Assembly: GCA_034620365.1 (NCBI GenBank)
Contig: JAQGEQ010000324.1
Coordinates: 459,697 to 523,696, forward strand
Source of the DNA: Pegea sp. RAD2-039
Lineage: Eukaryota > Chordata > Thaliacea > Salpida > Salpidae
Direction: 5' to 3'
DNA: 64,000 bases
Part shown: positions 1 through 13,300 of the stretch, one piece after another
Layout: each line of letters opens with the position of its first letter
Numbering within the stretch: the stretch's first letter is position 1
Program-made: the position numbers and the translations under genes
The notes under the pieces: model-generated
What the model saw: only the letters and a program-made list of their open reading frames with translations
Database searches by the model: none
Told to the model about the DNA's origin: nothing

Positions 1-3000
1 AAAATAATTTTTTATTTGAAATCTATAAAAACCAAACAAAGCAGATATTTCGGAAAAATAAAACTTTTAGGTTTATAAAAGGGTTTAAAACTGATTTAAA
101 ACTTACTATTAGAACTGGCCTCTTCAAAACAATAAAAAAATTTTTTTTTATAAAATGTTAGGTTATAGAAACCTCCAAAGAAATACAAGATGAAAACTTT
201 CTAATCTAAAAAAGATTAAATCAAAAAATTGAAAATGAAATCTTACAAAGTTGTAACGTTCTAAATTGAATTTAACAATTTTCCTGAAAAGTATTTACAT
301 TTTTTTCAGGTTTAGAGTTTTAAGAAAAATATACTACTTGTGTTAGAAAAGTTTTATCTGTAACTTTATTTATTTATTTGTAATATTCAGCCACCAAGCA
401 CAAGATTTGTTTGAAGACAAGTTACTATTGACTTTATGTTTTGGGTCGAGGAGGTTTGACAAGTCAAGGTGCTAGAAGCAGGTAAGTCTTCAGGACGACA
501 ATTTAATTGTTGAAATCGGGTAGATGTTTTGCTTTTAGCTTAAATCAAAGTTTTTCACTTATTATTATTATTCACTTATTATTAATAAAAATTATTGAGA
601 AAATTAAAATTCTGTGAGTTGGCTGAAAATGTTTCAAAAATCAGAAATTTCTAAGCATTTCCAGGTTTCTTGGAATTATTTCGAGAAAAAATATTTATTT
701 TGCAAAAAACTTGAGAATTAATAATCAAATAATAGAGAGTTTATTGAATAAATAAAATTGACAAAATGGTTTATTTCTGGTTTATAATAAAAATATTCTT
801 TCAAATTTTACAATAACAAGTAAAAAAATAATCTTTTAAAAATATTTTACAATTAGATGACATTAAAAGGAAAATTTATTTTTAAAAAACTATTTTCTTG
901 TTTAAATTGAAACTGTATTTAAATTATGGAATTATTGCTCAAGCTAAATACTAAAACGTTTTTTTAGATCTTATTGATTTACAGAAAGTTTAAGCTACAA
1001 ACAAAATCATTTAATTTGAATTATAAAGATTTACTGAGCATAAAATAATCTTGAATAAAAGCAGAAGACATCAGAAAAAAAATTTGTTAAAATTACATGA
1101 TGTTTTTTTCATTGAGTAAAAATTTAACATTTCTATCTTTTAATCTACTTTTTTGTCTTGATCCAAAATCTTTATAATTTCAATCGATTTTAAATATTTG
1201 ATTCTTTATAAACTTGTTTAGTCCTGACAAAATTTTTCGTTGTTCAGATTAAAAAATAGTTTTTTGAAATCTTTGAAAAATTTTCATTTAAAGAAGAGCT
1301 TAAGAAATAAACATATGTATTAATGAAAACAATTTTCTTTTCCCGTTTGTTTATTGCAAAGGATTTTGCTTTAGCTTGAATCCGTATGATTGATAATCCA
1401 GTTTTTTGACTTTCTCGTTCGTGAATTAGACGTTTATCAATAATCTTTGTTGAAGATTTTTCTTTTTTACTTTAAGAATTTTTGGAAGCTTATTTAGAGT
1501 ATAAATTTTGCTAAAAAACTTTCAGTAAAAACTTCTTTTTTTGGACGACATTTTTTTTGCAATTTTATTTATTTGCTTTTTTATTACTGTTTAAAAAGAC
1601 TTTGTAATTAACTACAAAGTTCACTATTTACATATTTAATTTATTCATAATTGAAATTTTGTTTTGCATTTATAAATTATAATTTCAGTTATCCTAAATA
1701 ACTGTTTGTTACTTTGCTTTATGGAAATTTATTTTATTTTAATTTAAAGTGTTTAAAAATCATTTTCAATTATTAAACAGTAAAATTTAAGATATTCTAT
1801 CAATCAAATAAATTACTTAATCCGATTAAGTTCTTTTAACTCTTTTTAAAATAACTCTAAATGAAAAGATTAATTTGTTTTAATTACAAATTTCAACTAT
1901 TAACTATTTGTTGAAACATCCCAAAAAAGTCAAAATAATTGCTTGAAACAAATACTGCATCTTAATATTAAAAACAAAATATTTATGAGTTTACTAGCCT
2001 CATAAAATAGAACCTTTGAACATTCACTTTTGAAAACTGTTTACAACTTTCGACAAATTCAAATAAATAATTTCAACTTCTTACTAAAAGGTGGTTTTTG
2101 AAAAAATGATTTTAATTGCTTAATTATTTCAAAATACCGTAAAGTTGAAATTAATCTTAGTTAATTGATAAAGTAGTAATGATATAAATAACAAAAAAGC
2201 ATCTTACAAAATTATAAAAAGAAAATAAGTTAAATTTGAAATAAACAGTTTAAACCAAATTGTTATAAGTTAATTTAATAATTGGCCAAATTGTTTATTT
2301 TATTACAATTGTTTGTTTATAACAATTTAAAGTCAGTGAAGACATTTTCCAAAATAAATTTCTAAAAATAAATCCAGAAATACCTAAATTGTTTAGTTGT
2401 TCTACTTTTAAAATTGTTACTTTTTGTAAATTTATTAAGCTATCTTTTTAAGGTAAAATAAAAAGTTACAAATTCTACGAATTGTTTGATTTTTTTTGTT
2501 TAACTATTTAACAAAAATAGTTTTTATACATTTTTTTATACCAAATAGTTTTAACTACTTGTTTTTAAAACTTGTTGATAAGCTTTCTTAAAAACTTTAT
2601 GAGTAAGTAATCAATAAACTTAAAAGTTTTTCTTGTCAACTAAACTTTCTTATTTTTGTTTTTCTTCAACAGTTTTACTTTCTGCCAGTTCTCTTTTTAT
2701 CTAATTTGTTTCTAATTTTCTTTTCTGTATTTTTTGTTCCTTTATCTAAACAGACACTATAAATCAGAAAGTAAATCGAATATAAGGTTGCTTTAGTTAA
2801 ATGTAAAAATATTTTTTGTATTTTGTTAAAATTAGATAAAAAAAGTTAATAAAACATCAATCAATTTATTGAACATAATTTACAATTTTATATTTACTTT
2901 TTATAAATGTTATAAAAGATTAAAAAGTTAAAGTTAGAAAAGCTTTTTTGGTGAACTTTTAAATATATAAATTCCAACTTGAAATTTCTCATTTATTTAG

Positions 3001-4260
3001 TTTGAAACTGATAACTTTTTTGTATTTTCAAAGATATCTTTTTGAAATTTAAATTTTTATATTTTAATCTAAGTTTAAATAATAAAAAATGAAATTAAAT
3101 ATAATTTTATCTAACTGAAAATGAAACCAGTTTTTAATTTCTGCCCAGACCTCAGTTTTAACTTTAAAAGATTAATTAAAAGTTTAAACAAAAAGGATTT
3201 CTAAGCTTTCTGGTTTTAATTCTAAAATTGAAACTCAACAAAAAAACAAATTTGAAATTTTCATGATTTATTTTAAAATTTGAAATTTAAACACAGTTTA
3301 TAAACTGCAATAACAACAAATAGATGACATCATCAGTGACGTCATTTACATCTTGACCAAATACACAAATTGAAAAAAAATGAAATTTTAAGGAAACATT
3401 CAACAACAAAAAAATTAAATTTTGGAGAAAAAAAAACAGATTTGAAGCAAGAAAGCGAAATAAGAAAGTTCCGACGAACAAATACCAACAATTGATCAAC
3501 AAACATGCTAATATATAAATAAGAAAAAAAATCATTCCATTTGTCAAATGAAAGCTCTAAAGACTAATTTGAAATTGAAAACATTTCTAAATATTTAAGT
3601 GATTTTGTTAGAGAAATTCAAAACGTTCTGTTTTGAAAATAAATCTTCAAAGTCTTTGAATTGAGTCTTTTCTACAAAAGTTTTGAAGAACAGAAACAAA
3701 AGAATTCAGTATTTTGTCAACAGATCGTCTTTTGTGTCTAAAAAATTGTTAAAACAAACTTAAAAAAATTTGAAATGTAAAAAGAATTGAATTAATTATC
3801 GATAAGAAAATTTTCAATGAAATTTTATTAAAATAAAATTTTAATGATTGATTGAAAAAAAGAACTTTCTTTTAATAAATACAAATTTGTTAGAATTAAA
3901 AAAAAATTGAAAAAGCAAAAATATTTATACAACAAATGTGAAAAAAGTGTTTCCAAGCCAGTAAATAAAATATCAAAGTTTTGTACATCAAAAAAATTGT
4001 TTATTTTCAACCGATTTTTTGTTTATTGAAATTGTCAAAAAACACTTTTCAGGGTTTCCCGTGCAAAAAACAAAAACTTTTGTGAATAAAATAAACAGAA
4101 TATGAGTTGAAGGCAGTTATCATCAAAGTGCAAAAGATGATGACGTCATCATTGAACTATGAAATCATCATTTAATTATGACGTCATCATCTAAATCTGA
4201 CGTCATATCTAATTATGACGTCACTACTGCTAGTTGAAACTTTGAAGATTATTTTAAGGT
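1..4260. other. AT-rich non-coding region downstream of teashirt
   Basis: There is no convincing gene here. The open frames are short, phenylalanine/leucine/lysine-rich and typical of chance ORFs in AT-rich DNA. The stretch holds one diverged repeat near 384-485 and one isolated TGACGTCA at 3337. The last 120 bp carry a dense TGACGTCA cluster listed separately. The part nearest 4260 should include the 3' UTR of the teashirt gene, but no poly(A) site can be chosen with confidence. Confidence 0.6.
384..485 (+). repeat. Diverged dispersed repeat, second copy near 24665-24790
   Basis: The segment containing CACAAGATTTGTTTG and GACAAGTTA resembles, on the opposite strand, about 24665-24790, and therefore also the end of the right arm at about 63910-64000. 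The similarity continues through GGTCGAGGAG (GGTCGAAGAG in the other copy). It is an old copy of a dispersed element of unknown class. Confidence 0.5.
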
Positions 4261-4318
4261 TCAACTAATCACTTGGATGGCGTCATCACCGCCCATATCT
4301 TCCGGACAGATGACGTCA
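4141..4318. promoter_or_regulatory. Cluster of five TGACGTCA (CRE/ATF-type) octamers
   Basis: Perfect palindromic TGACGTCA occurs at 4141, 4179, 4198, 4216 and 4311. The first four lie in the presumed 3' flank or UTR of the teashirt gene; the fifth lies inside its last exon. TGACGTCA is the consensus for CREB/ATF-type bZIP factors. The four upstream sites sit in a degenerate repeat with irregular spacing, so simple-sequence expansion is an alternative to regulatory selection. Confidence 0.45.
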
Positions 4319-7300
4319 CACTTGAGTGCTTCCGAAGAAGCGATCTTGGACTTGATTGAAAATTCTTCTTTTGAAGATTTGCAGCTAAAAGATGAAAAAT
4401 TTTTTAATTTGTTGAAAAGCTCGGAAAAATTTTTTCGGAAAATTTCTGTTTTTTGAAGATTGATTATTACATGAAACTTGACGCCCGAAAAATTCATCTT
4501 TTTCAACTTATTTGTTTCAAATGCGACAAAATCTTTTTCAAGAAACAAATTTTTGATAAATTTGTAGAAAGTTTTGAAATTGATAAATTTGAAAAAAACT
4601 TTTTTACAAATTGTCATTTTGCTGATTTATTAAAATCTTTTTTTTTGTAAATTAATTATTTTGGAATCAGTTTTTCAGGAGGAAATGAAAATAAATAAAA
4701 ATATTTTGATAAATTGTTCTAAACTTATTTATTTTGACAAACTTTTTTCTACTTTTGATAAAGTCTTGAGATCTTTGCAGCTTTAAAGAGGTCAGGTTCT
4801 TTTGTAAGTCAAAAAAAGTTTTTTTTTTGTAAAAATATTCCAAAAATGAAATTTTCAAAATGTTTTTTTTTTGTCTTCAACAGAAGTGAAATTAATATTT
4901 AATTTTTTTTAAATTTGAACATAAAAAAAACGTCAAAAGTTAGTCACTAGATGTCAGTAAGGAGCGCACCAAAAATTACATCTTTGTTGAGATCAAATAA
5001 TCAGAGATTTTTATTCAAAAATTTTATGAAAGAAATCAAATAAAGATGACAAACCTTTGAAGATCTTTACCAACATCTTCATCATCTACATCTTCATCAA
5101 AAAACTTTTTTTTCTTTCTTTCATTTTCTAAATTTGATATTTGAAAATCGTAATTGAAATTTGGTGATTTTTTCTTACCATTCACATGATGTTTAACTCC
5201 GTGTTTAAAAAAGTCTTCAGATGAAGTAAAACATTTCTGACAAGAACTACAATAGAACTGAAAGTTTTTTTGATCTTCTTTTTTTAGATCTTTCATAAAT
5301 GGAAGATTTAATCCCGAATTATAAGATTCAATCATCTTCTGAATGTGATTCTATAGACAAAAAAACTCGGAATGTTTTTAATGAGTTTATATTTGACAAA
5401 AGTTTAATAATTCACAAGAAGTTACTGAAAAGAAAAATATTTAATCAACATTAAATTGACAAAATAAAATTTCTGTTATTAACCACTGTAAAAAGAACTC
5501 TGGAATAAATGATAATAAAGAGGAAAAAATTAAATGATTTAAAATAATGTTTAGAAATTCTACATGAAGTTAATCTTATATCTGAAAGCGTAAAAACTAA
5601 CACAGAAATATTTTCGAAGATGTATTTTCAAGATCGATTTTTTTCGAATGTTTTCAAAATCTTGTAAATTTTGTGAGCTACTTTTTATCAGCTGAGATTT
5701 TTGGTAATTGAAGGAAATTTTTGACATAAAAAAATGGAAAAGAAATTTGTAGATAGATAAGTTCAAAGTTGTTTTCGCTTTTGACTAAAATCAAAGAAAA
5801 AAAAAGCAAATTGTACAAAACAAGGAAAGTGTTGAGAAGCGTTACAAGAAGCATTACCTTGAAATAAATTTTATATTTTTTTAAAATCTTAAAATAAAAA
5901 TTTATTTTTTACAAAGATCAGAAAAAGATGAACTTGAAGATCAATTAATAAAGATCAGTTGATGAGGATCAATTAATGAAGATCAGTTGATGAGGATCAA
6001 TTGATGAAGATCGGCTGATTATTTATTTCACTTATTTCAGACGAATTAGAAATTTTGGAAATTTTTTGAATCTTTTTTTAAAATGAATTTTTTCAACTTT
6101 TGAAAATTTTTTCAAATCGTGAAACAGAAGCTTCGATTTGATGATTTGAAATCTTAGTTGAAAAGCGTGAAGAGCCTTCAAATCATCACGATGACATCAC
6201 AAACGCGCGCGACCCACCTTAACTTGAAGCTTTTCAACTTTGATCATTTCACAAATTTCGATGACGTCATCATCATTTACATCATCATCGATACGATCAG
6301 GTCGTTGATTAGAAAAATTGCGTCGCGCGACAAAAGCATCGATGACAAGGCATTGATCGGTCGTCATGACAACGTCATCTAGATGACAACACGTCAAAAC
6401 CATTTTCTCATGCATCAACGATTACACACCCTTCTTCTTGATGACGTCATTATGTTGATGGTTGTCATGATGTGACGCGAGTTGTTGACCTCTAGTGGCA
6501 GCTAATTTTTCATCTACCATTTGTTGAAGATCATGAATAGGATTAAAAGCATCTGGAACCTCTGGAGCGATCACAAGATCATCGAAGATGCGGATCTTCT
6601 CTTGATTGTGGACACTAGAGGGCCTCTTAGTCACATGGTTGCTGGTTGGGAGGTTACTATGACAGCTGAAAGCTGTTTTGGTGAACTTGTCAGTATCGTT
6701 GACAATTCGAAGCATTTCTCGAAGCGGGTTTGCGACTGATGACGTCATTGATGACGTAGTAAGTTTTTGTTTGTCTGTGGGTTTTCCCGGAGTGGCAGTA
6801 GCAGTCTCAAACATTTCTTTGATGCTTTGAAGTGGATCCTTTGGGGGTAAATGACCCGTATAAGCCGCGAATTCGCGTTTCAAACCGCTTTTTATCGTCG
6901 TTTGTTTGTTAAAAGGTGATTTCGTGGGTTTAGGGATTATTTGGGAGGATTTTTGGGGCGTAGAAGGACTGGAACCCCTTTTAAGAGTAAGATCAAGTGG
7001 AGAATTACAAATCTGCGTTAAAGATCGGCCACTAGATGGCGATGTGTTATTGTATTTAGTCACATGATCATCTGAAGTATCTGCAAGTTTTTTAGATGAT
7101 TTCTTCTCAAAATTTGGAAAGTTTGTCGACGTCTGAGAGGTTTGAACTTTACTGAGGGCACTATGGACAGTTCCTTCTAGCATATTGATAAAATCCTGAG
7201 TTGACGACAAACTAGTTGATGGTCCAGGAGATGTATTAGTTGAGGACAATGTTGGGGTGGTTGAAGATGATTTGTGGGTCTCTTGATGGCTTCGATGGTT

Positions 7301-10300
7301 TATTGGGTTCTTAAAAAGAAGTTTCGAATATTTAACAGCATTGATGGGATCTATATTCGAGTCCTTGTTGGTTTCTGATGCTACTGACGTCATCAGATGA
7401 CGTAGATGACACGCAGCTGTATACTGAAGGACTCTTTCATCTAATCCCTGGAAGATTGAAGATGTTGGAAAAAGTCCAGATGTAGTTTGCTGAGGTAGAA
7501 ATGGAATTGAAGGAAATTGAAGCAACGAATTTTGCATGGAAGCAGCCAACCATGGATAAAAATACATCAAAGTGCTGTAATATGCTGAAGGGTCTGTAAA
7601 AAGATTTACCGATGATTAGGTGTTCCAGGAAGACACAAAAGATGAGATCTAGAATTGTTAGGGCAATTCATGGTAGAAACAACAATCTCTACTAAAGAAG
7701 AATGTTGGACAAACGCAAGTCACTTGCTCTGTAAGTGTTGGAGGATAATATTCAGAGCTACATCTAGAGAGATCTTAATAAAGCATGGAGTCAAAATTCT
7801 GTGGCTCAGCCATCAGAGAATGTCACCAAGGAGAAAGAAAATAAGAGGTGATGTGGACCCACGCCCTGAGACAACCATCACCAATCACTGTATTTTCTTT
7901 GGGTACCAGGACAAGAGGCGATGTGGACCGACGTCCTGGGACAACCATCACCAATCACTGTATTTTCTTTGGGTACCAGGACAAGAGGCGATGTGGACCG
8001 ACGTCTTGGGACAACCATCACCAATCACTGTATTTTCTTTGGGTACCAGGACAAGAGGCGATGTGGACCGACGTCTTGGGACAACCATCACCAATCACTG
8101 TATTTTCTTTGGGTACCAGGACAAGAGGCGATGTGGACCGACGTCCTGGGACAACCATCACCAATCACTGTATTTTCTTTGGATACCAGGACAAGAGGCG
8201 ATGCGAGGTTAACAACAAAATAATTATTTTGGGGGTAGGGTTCCTTTCAGGATATTTGGAAATTTCTGGCAGCTATAATTTTGTTGTTGAGTAGAAAAGA
8301 TCTTTGTAAATAAATAAATCAAAAAAAGTTGAAATTTGATAAAGAATAAGCAGATGACTTTGTAGAAGAGTTTGTCAAATCATATCAGTATCTGTAGAAG
8401 CAGGTTTTTATGCTTGAATACTTTGTCATTGTAACATGAGATGAAATGTCAGTCGACTATATGATGGCTTTTATGAATAACTTTTCAACTGGAAGATTTT
8501 ATTTCAAAGTATTTGTCACTTTTCAATTTTATTTCTGTCATTTTTTTTATTTCTTTTTTTTTGCAGATATTTTTAAAGATTTTTTCACTTCAAAGATACA
8601 ATCTGTTTTTTTGCTGTTTTTTATACTTTGTCACATTATCTGAAGATTTGATTGAAAAGGTGAAGATAGAATAAATATTTGACAGAAAACATCAGCGGAG
8701 AACTACTTGGTGGTCACAGATAAAATTGTTTGATAAAATACTAATAATTGATGTTTAAAGAAAAGAGTTGAACAAAAAAGAATTTTTAAATGTTAAAAAT
8801 TAATTTGTTAAAAAATTATTTAAAGAAATAAATTAAAAGAAGAGGAAGACACAAAAAAGATTCGAAAATCTCTGATTAACTTTTGATTCGATTTTCAGCT
8901 GTAAATTCTAATCAATCATTATTCAGCAAATCTGTTGGTAAAAAAATTGACTAGTTAATCTAAAAGTGGCTTCACATGCAGGTGGTGTTAGCTTTGATCA
9001 GTAACTAGAACGAAATTGTGATTCGTACAGCTGCTCGCTTTGTGTGGTCCTCTTGCTATTATAACATTAATAACTATAATGACTCGATCAGGCAGAGGTC
9101 ACAAAAAAAGTAAATTTAGGAAAAGAATGTTTTGAACAAGATGTAATTGATGTTAAGATGGAAAAAAGTTCAACTGAAAAATTTCAGTTTTTTTATTTAG
9201 AAATAAAATAAATCATTTTAAGATGACTCAAAAATTTCTATTTTTCACCTGATAATTTGCAAAAAAAAAAATTGAAAAATTTGTTGAATATTTGAAAGAC
9301 TCACTTGTCAACATAGAATTGAAAACTGAAATATTTAATTGGTTATAATTTGAAGATGTCAAATTATTGTTGTTGATTTTCATCAAATGGTTTTGGTGGA
9401 TTTGTTTGTCATTTGTAATCAATTTTTTACGGTTTTGTGAAGCAGTAGCTGATGAAGTGATTGTCGAAGTTGGGATAGAGCTTGTTGCTTCATTATCAGA
9501 AGTGAAAGTTGGTTGATGTTGCGGCCAAGCTCTTATAGAAGGAACATTTTCATAATGTCGAGTCTTCATCATATGAACGCTCAAATCCTGAGTCGAAGAT
9601 TTGATCGGAAATTTCGAAATTTAAAAACTTTCAGACAAAATAATTGATAGCAACAAACAAACACACAAACAAGCGAAACCTGAAGTGAATCGAAGCTGTG
9701 CTTGCATTCCATGCAAGTGAGAACGTTTTCAGAAGCTCTATCTTCATTTTCACTCAATTTGCGTTTCTTGTTGTTACTAACTCCTGCTGCAAGAAACAAA
9801 TAAATAATTTCATTCAATTTATTTGTAATTTGATTCAAGTCAAATCTAAAAAGTTTTCAAATTGAAGAAAATTAAATTCGAAAAGAAAAAAATTTACAAA
9901 ATGAGCAACTTTGAAAAAAGTAGAGTTGAAAAAAAGAAAATTGAAATGAATAAATTAGTGAAAGCCTCATGTCACAAAAGATAAATTGTTTAATCTTCAT
10001 AAAGTAAGTTAAAAAAAGAAAAAAAATAAACTTGGTAAATGACATTTGTAATATATAATCATGTCATTTTGTGTTTGCTTCTAAAACAGAAGTTTAGCTT
10101 CATTATCATCGTGCATATGTTGAAATAGAGGTAGTATCTCTAAACATAATGATTTATCAGTTGAGAGTTGTATCATTTAATTGCTACAAAAAGATTTAAT
10201 TTCAGAAATTTTTCGTTTTTTTTTGTTGTGATAAAATTTTCGTAAACAAAAAATTTAATTTCTAAAAAGTTACTTTTGAAACTAATTAATAAAAATGTAA

Positions 10301-13300
10301 TTTTTTAGTTAATTATCTAAATCTCAATAAATGATATCCGCGCACCTATCGCGCACAAAAAACACCTGTTAGGTTGATTTGATTGATTGAGTTGTAAGTT
10401 TTGTAAAAGAGTTGGAGAAATTGTTGATTGGGAAGCAATTTGTGAAGTTTATATTTAACTTGTAACTTGTAACATTTAACTTGTATATTTAACTGTTCTA
10501 CCAAAGATTTAAAAAGAAATAAGTTCTGATAATTAATTTATAACCCTTTAAAAAGTAGATCCTAACCATATTACTCCGCGCTCTAATTCGCGCGTATTTC
10601 TCGTTTTATGATTTATATGATGAAGGTAATATTGATGTTATAAGTCTCCAATTTTGTTAATTAAAAGCAGAAAGCTCTTGAAAGATTTTTGTTATTAAAA
10701 TACCAACAAAAACAAAAAGATGAAAATGGAAACAACATTAACAGATTTTACTTTTAATATTTTGTTCTTGAATTAAACAAAAAAAGCTTTTATTAACTTT
10801 TATGTCATTAATTTTCTGCTTAAATGAACAAAAAATAAAATATCAGAAAAAGATAAACTTTTTGGAGACGAAAAATTTTCTTTTTATTTTCACTTCGTGA
10901 ATTAAGTTGAAAAATACCGGAGATATTAATTTGGAGATTAATATTTGATAGAAAAGAACAAAATATTTGTTAAGATTTTTTACAAATGTGACAAAAAGGA
11001 TAATTGAAGAAAATTAAATAAACAATTTAGAAAAACTTTTTATAAAATGAAATTTTAAACGAGATCTGGAAATAAAGAAGTTGAAATTACCTAAAGTAGT
11101 ATTTGGTTGGCTTTTTTCATTTGTCACTTCATTAAAATCTCTAAAATGTCCCGTTTTGCTCATATGAACAGTAAGATCAACTAAAGTATCAAATGATAAT
11201 CCACAATCACGACAAGAGAATTGACTTGCTCCCGAAAAAACGGAGCTGAAAAGTTTTTCCTGCAAATATCAATTTGTATCAAAACAAAATTTTCAATTTA
11301 AAGTTCAAAATATTTTTTCTGTTGGTTTGAAATGAAAAAAAATTAAAGAAATCAAATTGATAAAAATCTAATTTTAAAATTAAATAAAAAAATCGACTAA
11401 CTGGCATCGGCGTGACGTCACAACCAGCTAAGTTGGCCGAGCGTTTTAAGCTGGTCACGTGTGTTGAATTATGGTGTTTCTGGCTGTTGCTGGTTGTTTT
11501 ATGGTTACAGTTAGAACCATTATTTGGTGTAGGAACACACCATCTGTATCTTTCAGCTTTGCTCTTACTTAAACAATTATTATCAGATCGTTGTTGCTGG
11601 AAAATTGAATAAAAAAATTTGAAGTTTTGAAATTTGGTTGAAAATTTTTTGGTGATTTGCCAAAATATTGTGGACAGTTTTGAATATTGATAATTAATTA
11701 TTTCAAAGAACTTATCGCGTAGAAGAAATCAATTTTGACCGAAAATTTTGACCAATTTAAATAGCAGAAAATTTTTTTTAAGAAATTTGAAATATTAAAA
11801 AAAAACTTTCGGAAACACTCAAAAAATATTTAGAAAACTGCAAAAAAGTTGCTTCAATAATGTAATAATAATTAAGTTGAAAAAATTCAATTTTTTTAAC
11901 TTTGAAATTCTTCTTTTTGACCAATTTTTACATCAAACCTTTTTTATTTAATATAAATTTTAGTTTGATATTTAAATATATATATATAAAATGAATTATT
12001 CGTACCTGTGCATACATCCAGTTACTTTGGCATTGTTCATATAATTGTTGTCTTAACATACTTTCAAACAGAAGTCGCTCTTTTGGTGAAATCTCATCTG
12101 CAAGTAGAGATTACAATTTTCTATGTCAGTTAAAAAACTAATTGAGAAAATTTGAATAATTATAAAAAATTTTTGCAGATTTTAAAGTTTTTAATGAGGC
12201 AACAATTCATTTAGATGAAGATAAGAAATTTGCGAGTTTTTAAAACTCTTTAATTTTATTAAAAAATTTGAATAAATTTTCAATTAACAATTTCTAAATA
12301 TAGAATTTAAAATACAACAAAATAATTTCTTATTTTCATCAATATAAATTGTTTGTTAAAATTTTTATTTCTTTATGTATCGAATTAGTTAAAAATCTTT
12401 ACAATGAAGAAATATAAAAATAATCTGATTGAAAAGTAACTACAATATACAAACAATTAAACAAGTAATAGAAGACTAACAATACATCAAAGCTTCTCTC
12501 TTTGATGAATTTGTACTAGTGTAAGTGACAGATGTTGTAGATGTAATTGTGTTTATGTCTTAGTGATATATATTTAGTTTCTACTTCCATCAGATGATAA
12601 TTGAAATATTGATCATAAGACTGTCACAATTTACAGATAATTTCAAAATAAACTGTCTTTACTTTGGAGACTTTATGAAGCGTTAATGTAAGTCTCATCT
12701 GGAACATATGTTAAATCTATTAACTTCATTTAATTTGCATATCTATAGGGACAGAATTTGATAGGCTGAAAAATAAAATATCAACTTCAATAAAACTCTA
12801 ATTACTCTAGCAGCAAAACTCGAAGCTTTCTATAGACCTGGTCTAAGACGAGCTCTTCTACAAATGACAACTAGGAGATAGCTCTCTACAAAGCTTCAAG
12901 AAGTTAACAAAAAAAGAAGATTTCTCTTCAATTCAATGCGCACGCGTACAGCACATACACGCAGCACATACACCCTGCAGCTGAAATTTGAGTTGGTGAA
13001 CAACGTAATGATGTATCGCTTGTAGATTGTTACTAGCTGTATCGTGATTAATGTTCACCTAAAACTCTTAATCTTCTGCTTTTATTTGATAGTACGTGGC
13101 AGAAGAACCACAAAACAAGAAACTGTCGAAAATGGAGGAGCTGAAGACGTTCTACAGCTGAAGTAATCCCTGATTGAAAGATGAAAAGTTTTCGAAGTGA
13201 TATCGATTGAAGACATTAATTTTTTTTACTAAATTATGTATGAATATATTTGATTAAGTAAAATTTGCTCGAATCATTTCAATGTTTAGATGTTAAATAA

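Noticed and set aside
3287..4010. Minus-strand ORFs of 86 and 60 codons downstream of teashirt
   Set aside because: Phe/Leu-rich chance frames in AT-rich DNA without splice or family support.
7850..8199. CRISPR-like array or hammerhead ribozyme array
   Set aside because: Units are contiguous with no unique spacers, and no CTGATGA plus GAAA hammerhead core is present.
7655..8294. Overlapping ORFs of 185, 148 and 100 codons on the plus strand
   Set aside because: They are the 70-bp minisatellite read in three frames; the same peptides recur in rotation, and the region is an intron of the minus-strand teashirt gene.
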